This document shows, in pieces, positions 1 through 7,467 of a stretch of DNA of 15,485 nt (position 1 is the stretch's first letter; every line of letters starts with the position of its first letter). The position numbers and the translations under genes were made by a program. The notes under the pieces are model-generated. The model was not told the origin of the DNA. It ran no database searches and worked only from the letters and a program-made list of their open reading frames with translations. The DNA is from an uncultured Gammaproteobacteria bacterium (GTDB lineage Bacteria > Pseudomonadota > Gammaproteobacteria > PS1 > Thioglobaceae). The stretch lies in the NCBI GenBank assembly GCA_913044155.1, contig CAJWNF010000002.1, forward strand, positions 1 through 15,485, in the 5' to 3' direction.

Positions 1-452
1 CTGTCGTTGATTATTTTAATGGCCTCGTAGTAGTTCTCTTTCACTGAACCTTTTAGACCAGTGCCTAGCAGTGCATCAACGATGACAGAATCTTCCAAAA
101 CCATCTTCGGTGAAAAGTCTGCCATCTGGACGCCTGCTTTATTGGCAATTTCGTAGGCGCGTTTGGCATCACCTTTTAAATTCTGAGGTTTTTTGAGATA
201 TATTAATTTGACCGCAATATTTTTTTCTTTTGCAAGAGTTGCAATAATGTAGCCGTCGCCAGCATTATTCCCTGAGCCGCAGAAAACCGTGATGGCATAT
301 TTTTTATAGTGCTGGAGAATATGCTTGAAAACCGCCATACCAGCACGCTGCATCAGTTCTAATCCGTTGATATTTTCTTTATCAATTGCTAGACCATCTA
401 ATGTTCGCACTTGATTGCAGTTATAAAGATAAATGTCTTGTTTATTGGCCAT
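1..452 (-). CDS. nnr: NAD(P)H-hydrate epimerase domain (YjeF N-terminal), partial
   Basis: This is the first 150 codons of a gene that leaves the window at position 1. The protein opens MANKQDIYLYNCNQVRTLDG, where the Tyr/Asn/Gln-Val-Arg pattern is the usual start of YjeF-N proteins. It then has the Rossmann-like signature FCGSGNNAGDGYIIATLA (about residues 58-75) and VDALLGTGLKG (about 127-137), both hallmarks of NAD(P)HX epimerase. The family repairs hydrated NADH/NADPH in the cytoplasm by interconverting the R and S epimers. In most bacteria it is fused to an ADP/ATP-dependent NAD(P)HX dehydratase domain, which would lie beyond the left edge, so whether this copy is bifunctional cannot be seen. 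The ATG at 452 is chosen because an upstream in-register ATG meets a stop after two codons. No clear ribosome binding site precedes it. It lies on the same strand as pckA but 233 bases away, so the two need not share a transcript. Confidence 0.88.
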   Translation of the reverse strand, partial: MANKQDIYLYNCNQVRTLDGLAIDKENINGLELMQRAGMAVFKHILQHYKKYAITVFCGSGNNAGDGYIIATLAKEKNIAVKLIYLKKPQNLKGDAKRAYEIANKAGVQMADFSPKMVLEDSVIVDALLGTGLKGSVKENYYEAIKIIND

Positions 453-597
453 AACTTGTGTAGCTAGTCTTTCATGATTGCTCTCTCGCCTCTAGATATT
501 ATGGTAGCACAATTTAGGATAAAGGGCTATGTGGGTATGTTTATTGATGTCCCCACTTATACATAAAATGAAATTGTCGAGTTATTCTGCTCCGTTT

Positions 598-630
598 GTG
601 GCGCAAAATACAGTCAATAACTGGTGCCGC
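598..630. other. Imperfect hairpin in the pckA-nnr spacer
   Basis: The 233-base spacer 453-685 has no gene that I can support. Within it, GTGGCGC (598-604) can pair with GTGCCGC (624-630) using two G-U wobbles. Inside that, CAGT (611-614) pairs perfectly with ACTG (620-623) around a five-base loop, leaving an AAAATA bulge. No T-run follows on either strand, so it is not a standard intrinsic terminator. The wobble pairs make the fold better as plus-strand RNA than as the minus-strand pckA transcript. It could be a weak 3' structure, or chance. Confidence 0.2.
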
Positions 631-685
631 TAAGACGTCTCAATAGTGAGGCAATTTAATAGAGGATACTGGATTAATGAAAACT

Positions 686-2233
686 TTAGGTTATTTTCGG
701 GCCGGCTTCGATAATAGCCCTATCAACATCAAATTTCGTAATATTGTCAGCAAATAAAATGGCCAGTTTTTTTGCTTCAGCATCGTAACTTTCCTTGTCT
801 TCCCACGTGTCTCTTGGGTTTAGGTATCGATTATCTACTCCAGGAATTTCTCGAGGAATATCTAGATTTAGATAATCTAAATGTTTTGTTTTACAGTTGA
901 GTAAAGCGCCACTTTGACAGGCCGAAACGATAGCACGGGTTACCGGAATAGGAAAGCGCTCTCCAGTTCCACCTGGTGCACCAGAACCTCCGGTCCATCC
1001 GCTATTAACCAAATAAACTTGGGCGCCGAAATCTGCTACACGTTTAATTAATAAGTTCGCATAAGTCCCAGCAGGACGAGGCATAAATGGTGCACCAAAA
1101 CATGGGGAAAAAGCAGGATTAATGCCCTTAGCTGCGCCAAGTTCGGTTGAACCTACACGAGCCGTATAACCCGAAAGGAAATGATAAGCAGCCGCCTCCT
1201 TACTAAGAATAGAAACTGGCGGCAGAACGCCTGACACATCACAGGTTAAGAAAATAACTACCCTCGGTTCACCGGCGGCGTTTTTTAGTACGCGTTTTTC
1301 AACATGCTCCAAAGGGTAAGAGCAGCGACCATTTTCGGTAATACTGGTATCGTTATAGTCAGCTAGGCCGTTAGAATCTACTACAACATTTTCAACGATT
1401 GCGCCGTGACAAATAGCATCCCAAATAATTGGTTCATTCTTTTGCGAAAGATCAATGGTTTTTGCATAACAACCACCCTCCATATTAAATACAGAGCCTT
1501 TAGACCAGCCATGCTCGTCGTCTCCAATAAGGTAGCATAATGGGTCTGCAGACAGTGTTGTTTTTCCTGTACCAGAAAGGCCAAAAAATAAGGTCGTATC
1601 TCCGACTTCGCCTACATTTGCAGAGCAATGCATTGGTAGCACATCTTTTTCAGGAAGCAAGAAGTTCTGTACTGAAAACATTGCTTTTTTCATTTCACCA
1701 GCATATCGCATACCTGCCAATAAAACCCTTTTCTGTTTAAAGTTAATGATTACTACGCCATCTGAGTTTGTGCCATCACGCTCAGGATTGCACTGAAAAG
1801 AAGCGACATTTAAAATCGTCCACTCTTTTTTGTTCTTGGAATTGTATTTTTCAGGCTTAATAAACATATTTCGTCCGAATAGTCCCTGCCATGCGGTTTC
1901 GGTAGTTACTTCAACTGCCAAGTAATGCTCTTCATGCGCTCCTACATGTAGGTGGGAAACGAAACGGTCTTTTTGGGACAAGTGTTCGCTCGCTCGATCC
2001 CACAATGCTTCAAATTTATCTTCCGAAAAAGGCTTGTTGACATCTCCCCAGTCGATGTCCTCTGAGGTGCTTTGTTCATCAACAATAAAGCGGTCGTTGG
2101 GGCTGCGCCCAGTTCGCTTTCCTGTGGTAATTAACAAAGCTCCAGTATCGGTCAATGAGCCTTCATTGCGAGTCAAAGCATGTTCAATCAGTTCGGAAGG
2201 AGGTAAATCAGTGAATACCCTTGGTTTAGTCAT
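686..2233 (-). CDS. pckA: Phosphoenolpyruvate carboxykinase (ATP)
   Basis: A 515-residue cytoplasmic enzyme of gluconeogenesis that converts oxaloacetate plus ATP to PEP, CO2 and ADP. The full ATP-type PEPCK signature is present: [16 protein letters not shown] (about residues 36-51), the substrate-binding RYAGEMKK (176-183), the P-loop [11 protein letters not shown] (218-228) and the metal-binding GDDEHGW (237-243). The length is close to the roughly 520-540 usual for the family, and no catalytic motif looks altered. The ATG at 2233 gives the expected N-terminus, but only a poor Shine-Dalgarno sequence precedes it. The gene is divergent from the cupin gene across a very AT-rich spacer that contains a plausible promoter. 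Its presence indicates growth on organic acids or amino acids with gluconeogenesis, or anaplerotic use in the reverse direction. The assignment is secure. Confidence 0.98.
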   Translation of the reverse strand: MTKPRVFTDLPPSELIEHALTRNEGSLTDTGALLITTGKRTGRSPNDRFIVDEQSTSEDIDWGDVNKPFSEDKFEALWDRASEHLSQKDRFVSHLHVGAHEEHYLAVEVTTETAWQGLFGRNMFIKPEKYNSKNKKEWTILNVASFQCNPERDGTNSDGVVIINFKQKRVLLAGMRYAGEMKKAMFSVQNFLLPEKDVLPMHCSANVGEVGDTTLFFGLSGTGKTTLSADPLCYLIGDDEHGWSKGSVFNMEGGCYAKTIDLSQKNEPIIWDAICHGAIVENVVVDSNGLADYNDTSITENGRCSYPLEHVEKRVLKNAAGEPRVVIFLTCDVSGVLPPVSILSKEAAAYHFLSGYTARVGSTELGAAKGINPAFSPCFGAPFMPRPAGTYANLLIKRVADFGAQVYLVNSGWTGGSGAPGGTGERFPIPVTRAIVSACQSGALLNCKTKHLDYLNLDIPREIPGVDNRYLNPRDTWEDKESYDAEAKKLAILFADNITKFDVDRAIIEAGPKIT

Positions 2234-2240
2234 TGATGAA

Positions 2241-2304
2241 ATTGAGTTAAAGATTTATTATTATAAAAAAATTAATTTTAGACTAGTATCACCATGAACT
2301 CAAT
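2241..2304. repeat. 8-bp inverted repeat in the pckA control region
   Basis: ATTGAGTT (2241-2248) and AACTCAAT (2297-2304) form a perfect 8-bp inverted repeat separated by 48 bases. One arm falls within the spacer of the candidate pckA promoter and the other in its leader. That arrangement would suit two operator half-sites rather than an RNA hairpin. It could be chance in such AT-rich DNA. Confidence 0.25.
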
Positions 2305-2342
2305 CTTTCACAAATCATTATTTATAATATAAAAATTAATTT
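2267..2342. repeat. 12-bp AT-rich direct repeat flanking the pckA/cupin divergent promoters
   Basis: AAAAATTAATTT occurs at 2267-2278 and again at 2331-2342. The core AAATTAATTT is itself self-complementary. The two copies bracket the candidate pckA promoter, and the right copy lies just upstream of the cupin gene's candidate -10. They could be UP-like or nucleoid-protein sites. The low complexity limits confidence. Confidence 0.25.
2285..2313 (-). promoter_or_regulatory. Candidate sigma70 promoter for pckA
   Basis: On the minus strand TTGTGA (2313-2308) and GATACT (2290-2285) are separated by exactly 17 bases, each matching 4 of 6 consensus positions. Transcription would start near 2278, giving a leader of about 45 bases before the pckA ATG. 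This is a pattern match only. The region is so AT-rich that alternative -10 boxes exist nearby. Confidence 0.35.
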
Positions 2343-2351
2343 GCGAGACAG

Positions 2352-2360
2352 TGCTATGAT
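2352..2360 (+). promoter_or_regulatory. Candidate extended -10 promoter for the cupin gene
   Basis: TGCTATGAT at 2352-2360 is an extended -10 (TGnTATGAT, 5 of 6 matches to TATAAT). The -35 region is poor, but the DNA upstream is a long A/T tract that could act as an UP element. The predicted start near 2367 leaves a leader of about 57 bases before the ATG at 2424. Confidence 0.35.
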
Positions 2361-2423
2361 GATGCAGAGTTTATATTGGTGTTAGAGCCACTATTTGTTA
2401 TGGAGATTAATAAGGAGAAAGAG

Positions 2424-2771
2424 ATGATTAAGATGGACTATAAAGGCAAGATTACTAATCAAGAAATTCCATTGTTTGAAGGTAATAATGCCTATCTAAG
2501 AGATTTTGCTATATCTAATGACGAGAAAGCTCCCATTACGGCTGGTCTTTTTCGGTTAGAAAAAGGAGATTCAATAACTTATGAATATACCTATGAAGAG
2601 ATGAAGCTTATTATTGATGGAGAGTTTCATATTTCAGACGGTTCAGGTGAAGAGGTTACTGCTACCGCGGGTGACTTGTTTTACTTTCCCAAAGGAAGCG
2701 TTATAACTTTCAGAACAGACGATTATGCTGTTGGTTATTTTGTTGGCCAGCGCGGCGTTGATGAAGCCTAG
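2424..2771 (+). CDS. EutQ-like small cupin-fold protein
   Basis: A 115-residue single-domain protein, MIKMDYKGKITNQ onward, that resembles the C-terminal cupin part of EutQ (DUF861/cupin_3 group). The core (about residues 38-107) shows the alternating beta pattern of a small beta-barrel, including TYEEMKLIIDGEFHISDG and the second-motif-like AGDLFYFPKGSVITF (82-96). The classic cupin metal-binding HxH is not visible; Tyr/Glu residues (YEYTYEE, 53-59) occupy that place, as in EutQ relatives. A longer reading frame opens at 2376, but the ATG at 2424 is chosen because AAGGAG (2412-2417) lies 6 bases ahead of it. No ethanolamine-utilisation genes are nearby, so a role in that pathway is not supported and the function is unknown. 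It is followed by a terminator-like hairpin, so it is probably monocistronic. Confidence 0.8.
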   Translation: MIKMDYKGKITNQEIPLFEGNNAYLRDFAISNDEKAPITAGLFRLEKGDSITYEYTYEEMKLIIDGEFHISDGSGEEVTATAGDLFYFPKGSVITFRTDDYAVGYFVGQRGVDEA

Positions 2772-2778
2772 TTTGATG

Positions 2779-2812
2779 AAATTATTGACATTTGTTAATC
2801 AATAATTTTTTT
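2779..2812 (+). terminator. Terminator-like hairpin after the cupin gene
   Basis: AAATTATTGA (2779-2788) and TCAATAATTT (2799-2808) form a perfect 10-bp stem with a 10-base loop, followed directly by more T (unbroken T-run 2806-2812). It starts 8 bases after the cupin stop codon. The stem is almost entirely A-T, weaker than a typical intrinsic terminator, but position, symmetry and T-run fit. Confidence 0.5.
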
Positions 2813-2829
2813 ACAGTCATGAGCTTGTA

Positions 2830-3330
2830 ATGAATCAAATTAGGACAAAAAGATTAATCCTAAAGAAACCAACAAAAAAAATAAATAAGCAATTGATTGT
2901 CTCTCAAATCGGAGATTGGGAGGTAGCAAAATGGTTGTCTGGAGTTCCATACCCTTACACAGAAGAAAGGGCTGAAGAGTGGTTAAATAATATTAATGAA
3001 GACGACCTACTGTTCAGTATATTTATAAATGATTTATTGATAGGTGGTGTCGGATTAAGCCTTGAAGAAAATAATGATTATGACTTGGGCTTCTGGATAG
3101 CAAGAGATTATTGGGGGAAAGGCTATGCGACAGAAGCCGCAATGGGACTCATTCAATTTGTAAAAAAAGAACTTAAACTTAAGCAAATAAAAGCCTGTCA
3201 TATAAAAGGCAATACAGGTTCTTCCAATGTCTTAAGGAATCTTGGATTTGAAGAGATTGGTGAGTGTGAAGAATTTTTCCTTTCGCGTGGTCAGGTTATG
3301 CCTTGTATTCGGTTAGAGTTAAATTTCTAG
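2830..3330 (+). CDS. GNAT-family N-acetyltransferase (RimJ/RimL-like)
   Basis: A 166-residue cytoplasmic acetyltransferase that should transfer acetyl from acetyl-CoA to an amine. It begins MNQIRTKRLILKKP, the usual 'TxRLxLRxP' entry strand of the RimJ/RimL (Acetyltransf_3) subgroup. The acetyl-CoA pyrophosphate loop is YWGKGYATEA (94-103), close to the consensus Q/RxxGxG/A, and the family C-terminal pattern NTGSSNVLRNLGFEEIGE follows (128-145). The length is typical. The ribosome site is weak, but an in-frame stop lies just upstream of the ATG, fixing the start. The substrate cannot be read from sequence; relatives acetylate ribosomal proteins, other N-termini, antibiotics or small amines. 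It converges with the persulfide dioxygenase-like gene, with 58 bases between them. Confidence 0.88.
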   Translation: MNQIRTKRLILKKPTKKINKQLIVSQIGDWEVAKWLSGVPYPYTEERAEEWLNNINEDDLLFSIFINDLLIGGVGLSLEENNDYDLGFWIARDYWGKGYATEAAMGLIQFVKKELKLKQIKACHIKGNTGSSNVLRNLGFEEIGECEEFFLSRGQVMPCIRLELNF

Positions 3331-3388
3331 ACAACACTGTTCAGTTCTCAATTTTCTAACTATATCAGACAAGCTCTTGGTTTAATTA

Positions 3389-4093
3389 TTAGCTACTTAT
3401 TAAACCGCAACTATGGTTTGCAGCAACAGCAATGTTTATTTTTTTTGGCAAGGAAAGATCTAAGCTGTTCACCTTTTTAACAAAGGTCTCTTGGTCATAT
3501 TCTTCTCTAATTAATGTATTGAATTTTTTTTCCTCACCAATAGTGCTGACTGTAAAACCGTTATAGTCATGTCCGGGATAGACCATAGTTGAGTCAGGCA
3601 GTGTAAATAATTTCTGAATTGAGTGGTAAAGTGTTGAAGCTGAACCTCCTTGGAAATCGCAACGACCTGTACTTCTGATAAAAAGAGAATCACCTGTAAA
3701 TAATTTATTATCAACCAGAAAAGACATACAGCCTATTGTGTGCCCCGGTGTCTCTATTGCATGAATTTCATGTTTTCCAATTGGCAAAATGTGCCCCTCA
3801 CCAGCCATAATGTCAGCGCATGACTCGGCGCTAGTGTTTTCTATGCCTAAAACAATTTTTGCATCAGGATACTTATTTTTAAGTGGACAGGCGCTGGTCA
3901 CATGGTCAGCATGAATATGGGTTTCAATGATGAATTTTAGATCAAGATTTAATTCTTCAATTAAAGCAATGTCTCTTTCGATCATACAGTCAACAGCATC
4001 AATAATTGCTGCCTCTTTTGTTACGCTGTCAGCCAACAGGTAGGTAAAGGTTGAACTCTCTTGTTCAAAAAGGGGTTTGCAAATTAAACTCAT
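3389..4093 (-). CDS. Metallo-beta-lactamase-fold protein, ETHE1-like persulfide dioxygenase
   Basis: A 234-residue protein with the MBL metal motif HIHADH (59-64), TPGHTIGC (115-122, His118), FTGDSLFIRSTGRCDFQGGS (132-151, Asp135) and YPGHDYNG (172-179, His175). The order, the 'IRSTGRCDFQGGS' stretch and the C-terminal NHSCGL fit ETHE1/persulfide dioxygenases better than classical glyoxalase II. Those enzymes use a single Fe(II) held by two His and one Asp to oxidise glutathione persulfide to sulfite plus GSH, in sulfide detoxification. Arg/Asp positions typical of the group are kept. The likely role is disposal of sulfane sulfur; no sulfide:quinone reductase or rhodanese is adjacent, so the assignment rests on the protein alone. 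No Shine-Dalgarno precedes the ATG at 4093, while a perfect TATAAT lies only 8 bases upstream, suggesting a nearly leaderless message. Confidence 0.82.
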   Translation of the reverse strand: MSLICKPLFEQESSTFTYLLADSVTKEAAIIDAVDCMIERDIALIEELNLDLKFIIETHIHADHVTSACPLKNKYPDAKIVLGIENTSAESCADIMAGEGHILPIGKHEIHAIETPGHTIGCMSFLVDNKLFTGDSLFIRSTGRCDFQGGSASTLYHSIQKLFTLPDSTMVYPGHDYNGFTVSTIGEEKKFNTLIREEYDQETFVKKVNSLDLSLPKKINIAVAANHSCGLISS

Positions 4094-4101
4094 TTTAGTT
4101 C

Positions 4102-4130
4102 ATTATAGTCTTAGCATCGAATCTTGTTCG
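4102..4130 (-). promoter_or_regulatory. Candidate promoter of the persulfide dioxygenase-like gene
   Basis: On the minus strand a perfect TATAAT (4107-4102) is preceded, after 17 bases, by CGAACA (4130-4125), which matches only the last three positions of TTGACA. Transcription would start about 2 bases before the ATG at 4093, giving an essentially leaderless mRNA. That agrees with the absence of a ribosome binding site. Confidence 0.4.
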
Positions 4131-4132
4131 AT
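4116..4132. promoter_or_regulatory. Perfect palindrome overlapping the -35 region
   Basis: ATCGAA (4116-4121) and TTCGAT (4127-4132) are perfect inverted copies around a five-base centre. They cover the candidate -35 element of the persulfide dioxygenase-like gene. The size and location suit a dimeric repressor site. Persulfide-sensing ArsR-type regulators (BigR/SqrR) control such genes in other bacteria, but no such regulator gene is in the window, and the site does not obviously match a consensus I can recall. Confidence 0.35.
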
Positions 4133-4206
4133 AGTTGCCATAAAGACTTAACCCTAATTAAATAGTTTGGGTAATTTATTTCAATTTATGTGGCTGAATT
4201 TGTTGT

Positions 4207-4737
4207 TTAGTACTTGGCAAGTTCCTGTTCTTTCCAGAAAGTTTCAGCGAGTACTCGGATCTTAGGGTCGTTATTTTCGGCAGCCTTCTTTATCCATATT
4301 TTGCATTGAGCCATATCTTTCGTTACGCCCTTGCCATTAGCATACATTATGCCGAGATTGTATTGGGCAGGAGCGTCGCCCTGTTCGGCAGCCCTTCGGA
4401 ACCAGTATACAGCCTCTTCATCATTCCTCACGTCACCTCTGAGGTACATGTTTGCTAGGTTGTATTGTGCGTGGACATAGTCCTGTTCTGCCGCTTTCTT
4501 GTACCAAGCAACCGAGGCTTGATAATCTTTTAAGGTGCCTACGCCGTATGCATACATCCAAGCAACATTGTATTGCGCTCTTACCTGACCATCTTCAGCA
4601 AGGATTTGCCATTCCTGGAACGCTTTAGTGTAGTCGCCTGAATTATAGGCGGTTAGTCCATCTTCGAAGTCAGCGAAGGAGATATGGCTAATTCCAAAAA
4701 TAAGTGTCAAAGAGAGTAGTATCGTTTTTAGTTTCAT
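4207..4737 (-). CDS. Secreted Sel1-repeat (TPR-like) protein
   Basis: A 176-residue protein with a Sec signal peptide (MKLKTILLSLTLIFGISHIS, cleavage likely after Ala22 in SFA-D). The mature part is a chain of Sel1-like helical repeats, seen as recurring A-QYN-A/L-MY-G patterns: AQYNVAWMYAYGVG, AQYNLANMYLRGD and AQYNLGIMYANGKGV, each followed by an alternating 'A--WY/F-KKAAEQ' helix. Sel1 repeats form solenoids that mediate protein-protein contacts; periplasmic members act in envelope and signalling assemblies, but no specific partner can be inferred here. AAAGGT lies about 8 bases before the ATG at 4737. The gene is divergent from modA and upstream of the persulfide dioxygenase-like gene on the same strand, with 113 bases between them that include that gene's own candidate promoter. 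Confidence 0.9.
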   Translation of the reverse strand: MKLKTILLSLTLIFGISHISFADFEDGLTAYNSGDYTKAFQEWQILAEDGQVRAQYNVAWMYAYGVGTLKDYQASVAWYKKAAEQDYVHAQYNLANMYLRGDVRNDEEAVYWFRRAAEQGDAPAQYNLGIMYANGKGVTKDMAQCKIWIKKAAENNDPKIRVLAETFWKEQELAKY

Positions 4738-4824
4738 CGATTTACCTTTAAATAGGAATTTACTTTTCTTTTATAATAATATTCTATGTTTTTAAATATT
4801 AACCGAAGTGTTAGACGACATGAT

Positions 4825-4839
4825 ACAGGTTAAGCCTGT
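4825..4839. promoter_or_regulatory. Short palindrome in the sel1/modA divergent spacer
   Basis: ACAGG-TTAAG-CCTGT is a 15-base palindrome with a perfect 5-bp arm pair, extended by one T-G wobble as RNA. It lies in the 173-base divergent spacer 4738-4910, 71 bases before modA. It does not resemble the enterobacterial ModE site. On the minus strand it overlaps a TTGACA (4842-4837), but no good -10 follows. It is a possible operator of unknown specificity. Confidence 0.25.
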
Positions 4840-4910
4840 CAAAATCCAACATATATTTTGTGCCCTCAAGTTGTTATTTTATTGGGAAAAACCATAAGGA
4901 ATTGAACTGA

Positions 4911-5699
4911 ATGTTTTGTTACAAAAAAACAGAGATAAGTTATTTGAATTTGTGTTTATTGTCCTTTCTGCTGTCAGTATTTCCAAGAGTGTCGCTTGCC
5001 GATGAGCTACGCGTCGCCGTAGCGAGCAACTTTTATCCAACCATTAAGGTCATTGCAGAACAATTTGAATTAAAAACAGCCGGTTCTTCAGGCCAACAAC
5101 ACAAAGTGATACTAATTCCTGGCTCTTCAGGCAAACATTACGCACAGATTATCAATGGCGCACCTTTTGAGATATTTTTTTCAGCAGACACTGAGCGAGC
5201 AAGATTATTGGAACAAGCAGAGAGGACCGAACCTGGAACAAGATTTACCTACGCTCTAGGTAAATTAATTCTTTGGAGCACTATAGATAACTATGTCGAT
5301 TTAAAGGGAGAGATACTTAATAGTAAAGATTTTCGGTATTTGGCAATAGCCAACCCTAAACTTGCACCATATGGAAAAGCTGCTGAAGAAGTCTTAAAGT
5401 CACTCAACATTTGGTCGGGCTTGGGAGAAAGACTAGTGCGAGGTGAAAATATTGCCCAGACATTCCAGTTTGTTAGTAGCGGTAATGCTAAACTAGGGTT
5501 TGTTGCTTATTCACAAATAAAGAGCCCGGACCTCTCCATTAGTGGCTCATTCTGGGAAGTGCCGCAGTCAATTTATAGGCCAATTGAGCAGCAAGCAGTG
5601 TTATTAAGAGACAGCTCTCTAGCGAGAGAGTTTATATCCTTTGTTAAAAGCGATGAATCTTTAAGTATTATTTATGAATCTGGATATGGCTTACCATAA
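4911..5699 (+). CDS. modA: Molybdate ABC transporter, periplasmic binding protein
   Basis: A 262-residue exported protein that captures molybdate (possibly tungstate) in the periplasm and delivers it to ModBC. A signal peptide covers about residues 1-30 (hydrophobic [14 protein letters not shown], cleavage near VSLA-D). The mature part opens with [20 protein letters not shown], followed by the oxyanion-binding [20 protein letters not shown] (71-90), both diagnostic for ModA. Later [20 protein letters not shown] and [16 protein letters not shown] complete the two-lobed fold. TAAGGA (4895-4900) lies 10 bases before the ATG. The stop overlaps the modB start by one base (TAATG), so translation is probably coupled. 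Specificity between molybdate, tungstate and sulfate cannot be proved by reading, but the modABC context and the ModC C-terminus support molybdate. Confidence 0.93.
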   Translation: MFCYKKTEISYLNLCLLSFLLSVFPRVSLADELRVAVASNFYPTIKVIAEQFELKTAGSSGQQHKVILIPGSSGKHYAQIINGAPFEIFFSADTERARLLEQAERTEPGTRFTYALGKLILWSTIDNYVDLKGEILNSKDFRYLAIANPKLAPYGKAAEEVLKSLNIWSGLGERLVRGENIAQTFQFVSSGNAKLGFVAYSQIKSPDLSISGSFWEVPQSIYRPIEQQAVLLRDSSLAREFISFVKSDESLSIIYESGYGLP

Positions 5700-6385
5700 T
5701 GCTAAATGAATTTGATTTAAGTGCCCTGATTGTTACTCTAAAGCTAGCAGCTGTAAGTACAGCGATTCTATTGCTACTTGGTACACCACTGGCTTGGTGG
5801 CTGTCACGTACGCATTGCAAGCTGAAAGCATTGCTCGAGGCTTTGATTGCCCTACCTCTAGTCTTGCCGCCAACTGTACTGGGTTTTTATTTATTAATTG
5901 CGCTTGGTTCAAATGGACCTTTGGGTCAGATTTCACAATGGATTAGCGGTCAACCATTGGCCTTTACTTTTGCAGGTTTGGTGGTTGGTTCGGTTATATA
6001 TTCATTGCCTTTTGTGGTTCAGCCGCTGCAAAATGCATTTTCAAGCATTGGTTCACGCCCCATCGAAGTTGCTGCCACACTTGGAGCTACACCGGTTGAT
6101 CGATTTTTTACTGTTGCACTACCGCTGGCTCGAACAGGCTTTGTAACCGCTGCGGTGCTTGGTTTTGCTCACACAGTAGGTGAGTTTGGAGTTGTTTTAA
6201 TGATTGGAGGTAGTATTCCTGGAGAGACCCAAGTACTTTCCATTGCAATTTATGACCATGTTGAGGCCTTAGAATACGGCAACGCTCATTGGCTTGCAGG
6301 TGGCTTGTTGCTTGCATCTTTCATAACATTGGTTGTTGTCTATAGTTTGAATCGCAGATTCTCCTTATTTAGAGGGAGGGAGTGA
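5699..6385 (+). CDS. modB: Molybdate ABC transporter, permease
   Basis: A 228-residue inner-membrane protein with about five hydrophobic segments (roughly residues 9-34, 44-69, 88-110, 145-170 and 198-217). It is the membrane channel of the ModABC importer. The cytoplasmic EAA loop that docks on ModC is visible as [20 protein letters not shown] (122-141), followed by the ModB-typical [20 protein letters not shown]. The length matches the family (about 225-230). Its ATG shares one base with the modA stop and its TGA shares one base with the modC ATG, so the three genes form a compact translationally coupled operon. Confidence 0.96.
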   Translation: MLNEFDLSALIVTLKLAAVSTAILLLLGTPLAWWLSRTHCKLKALLEALIALPLVLPPTVLGFYLLIALGSNGPLGQISQWISGQPLAFTFAGLVVGSVIYSLPFVVQPLQNAFSSIGSRPIEVAATLGATPVDRFFTVALPLARTGFVTAAVLGFAHTVGEFGVVLMIGGSIPGETQVLSIAIYDHVEALEYGNAHWLAGGLLLASFITLVVVYSLNRRFSLFRGRE

Positions 6386-7446
6386 TGAGTATTGAGTGTC
6401 GATTAAAAACTGTCCGCCCTAACTTTTCTTTAGATGTTGATTTATCGATATCCTTGAAAGGAATTACTGCTATTTTTGGACCTTCAGGTTCAGGCAAGAC
6501 AACGCTATTAAGGGCACTTGCAGGACTTGAAAAAAATAACGGCTATTTGAAAGTAGGTGAGGTAATTTGGGAGAGTGAAAGTCATTTTCTGCCTACCCAT
6601 CTACGTTCAATAGGATACGTCTTCCAGGAGCCTAGCCTTTTCCAGCATCTCAGTGTAAGGGGCAACATAGAATATGGCTATAAACGCTCTAAGATATCCA
6701 ATCAATCAGTTATGGAGAAGGCAATAGAGCTACTCCAAATAGACCATCTGCTTAATCGAAAAGCCGCCGAACTATCTGGGGGAGAGCGCCAAAGAGTGGC
6801 GATTGCTAGAGCATTATCTTGTGCTCCGGGAATACTGTTGATGGACGAACCTTTGGCGTCACTCGGAGAAAAACATAAAAAAGAAATACTCCCATTTCTA
6901 GAGCTATTACACGCCAAGCTGGATATCCCTATAATCTATGTCACCCATTCTGTCGATGAGGCTGCATATCTGGCTGATCAATTGATTCTGCTTGATAAAG
7001 GCAGGGTTTCGGCTAGTGGTGAAATTGCAGAAATGCTTACCAGGCTTGATTTAACTCTATCTCATGGAGAAAGGGCGGCTTCACTTATTCAGGCAATAGT
7101 AGGTGACTACGATGAGAACTATAAGCTAACTTATATCGATTTTTCTGGTGGGCAATTTACTGTTCCAAGAAAGCAATTATCTAAGGGTGACAGGGTAAGA
7201 ATCAGAATTGAGGCGCGCGATGTGAGTCTAACCATTCACCAGCAAAGTGAAACAAGTATTCTGAATATATTGCCTGTGATTGTCGATGAAATTGCAGATG
7301 AGGGTGATGCCCAAGTATTAGTGAAGCTTAGGGTTGGTAATGATTTATTGCTCTCATGTATCACTAGAAAGTCAGCACAACAACTAGATTTAAAAGTTGG
7401 TAAAAAACTCTATGCACAAATTAAGAGTGTTGCATTATTATCATAA
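6385..7446 (+). CDS. modC: Molybdate ABC transporter, ATP-binding protein
   Basis: A 353-residue cytoplasmic ATPase that powers ModB. Visible motifs are Walker A GPSGSGKT (32-39), Q-loop Gln81 in YVFQEPSLFQ, signature LSGGERQRVAIARAL (130-144), Walker B LLMDEP (151-156) and the switch His188 in YVTHS. The C-terminal third is a TOBE-type molybdate-binding regulatory region with the ModC-specific RIRIEARDVSLTI followed by TSILNILP. The D-loop is odd: where relatives read ASLD, this protein has ASLG (Gly161, codon GGA). GGGAGG (6374-6379) lies 5 bases before the ATG at 6385, which is preferred over a GTG three bases earlier that would be too close to the ribosome site. The gene ends 21 bases before the convergent MFS gene, and no clear terminator separates them. 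Confidence 0.96.
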   Translation: MSIECRLKTVRPNFSLDVDLSISLKGITAIFGPSGSGKTTLLRALAGLEKNNGYLKVGEVIWESESHFLPTHLRSIGYVFQEPSLFQHLSVRGNIEYGYKRSKISNQSVMEKAIELLQIDHLLNRKAAELSGGERQRVAIARALSCAPGILLMDEPLASLGEKHKKEILPFLELLHAKLDIPIIYVTHSVDEAAYLADQLILLDKGRVSASGEIAEMLTRLDLTLSHGERAASLIQAIVGDYDENYKLTYIDFSGGQFTVPRKQLSKGDRVRIRIEARDVSLTIHQQSETSILNILPVIVDEIADEGDAQVLVKLRVGNDLLLSCITRKSAQQLDLKVGKKLYAQIKSVALLS

Positions 7447-7467
7447 TACGGCAAATAAATAAGCTAT

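Noticed and set aside
3389..4093. Glyoxalase II (gloB)
   Set aside because: The MBL fold fits, but the IRSTGRCDFQGGS and NHSCGL stretches and the ligand set match ETHE1-type persulfide dioxygenases better.
4738..4910. ModE operator ahead of modA
   Set aside because: I looked for the enterobacterial TATA-rich inverted ModE site and found no convincing match; only the unrelated ACAGG/CCTGT palindrome is present.
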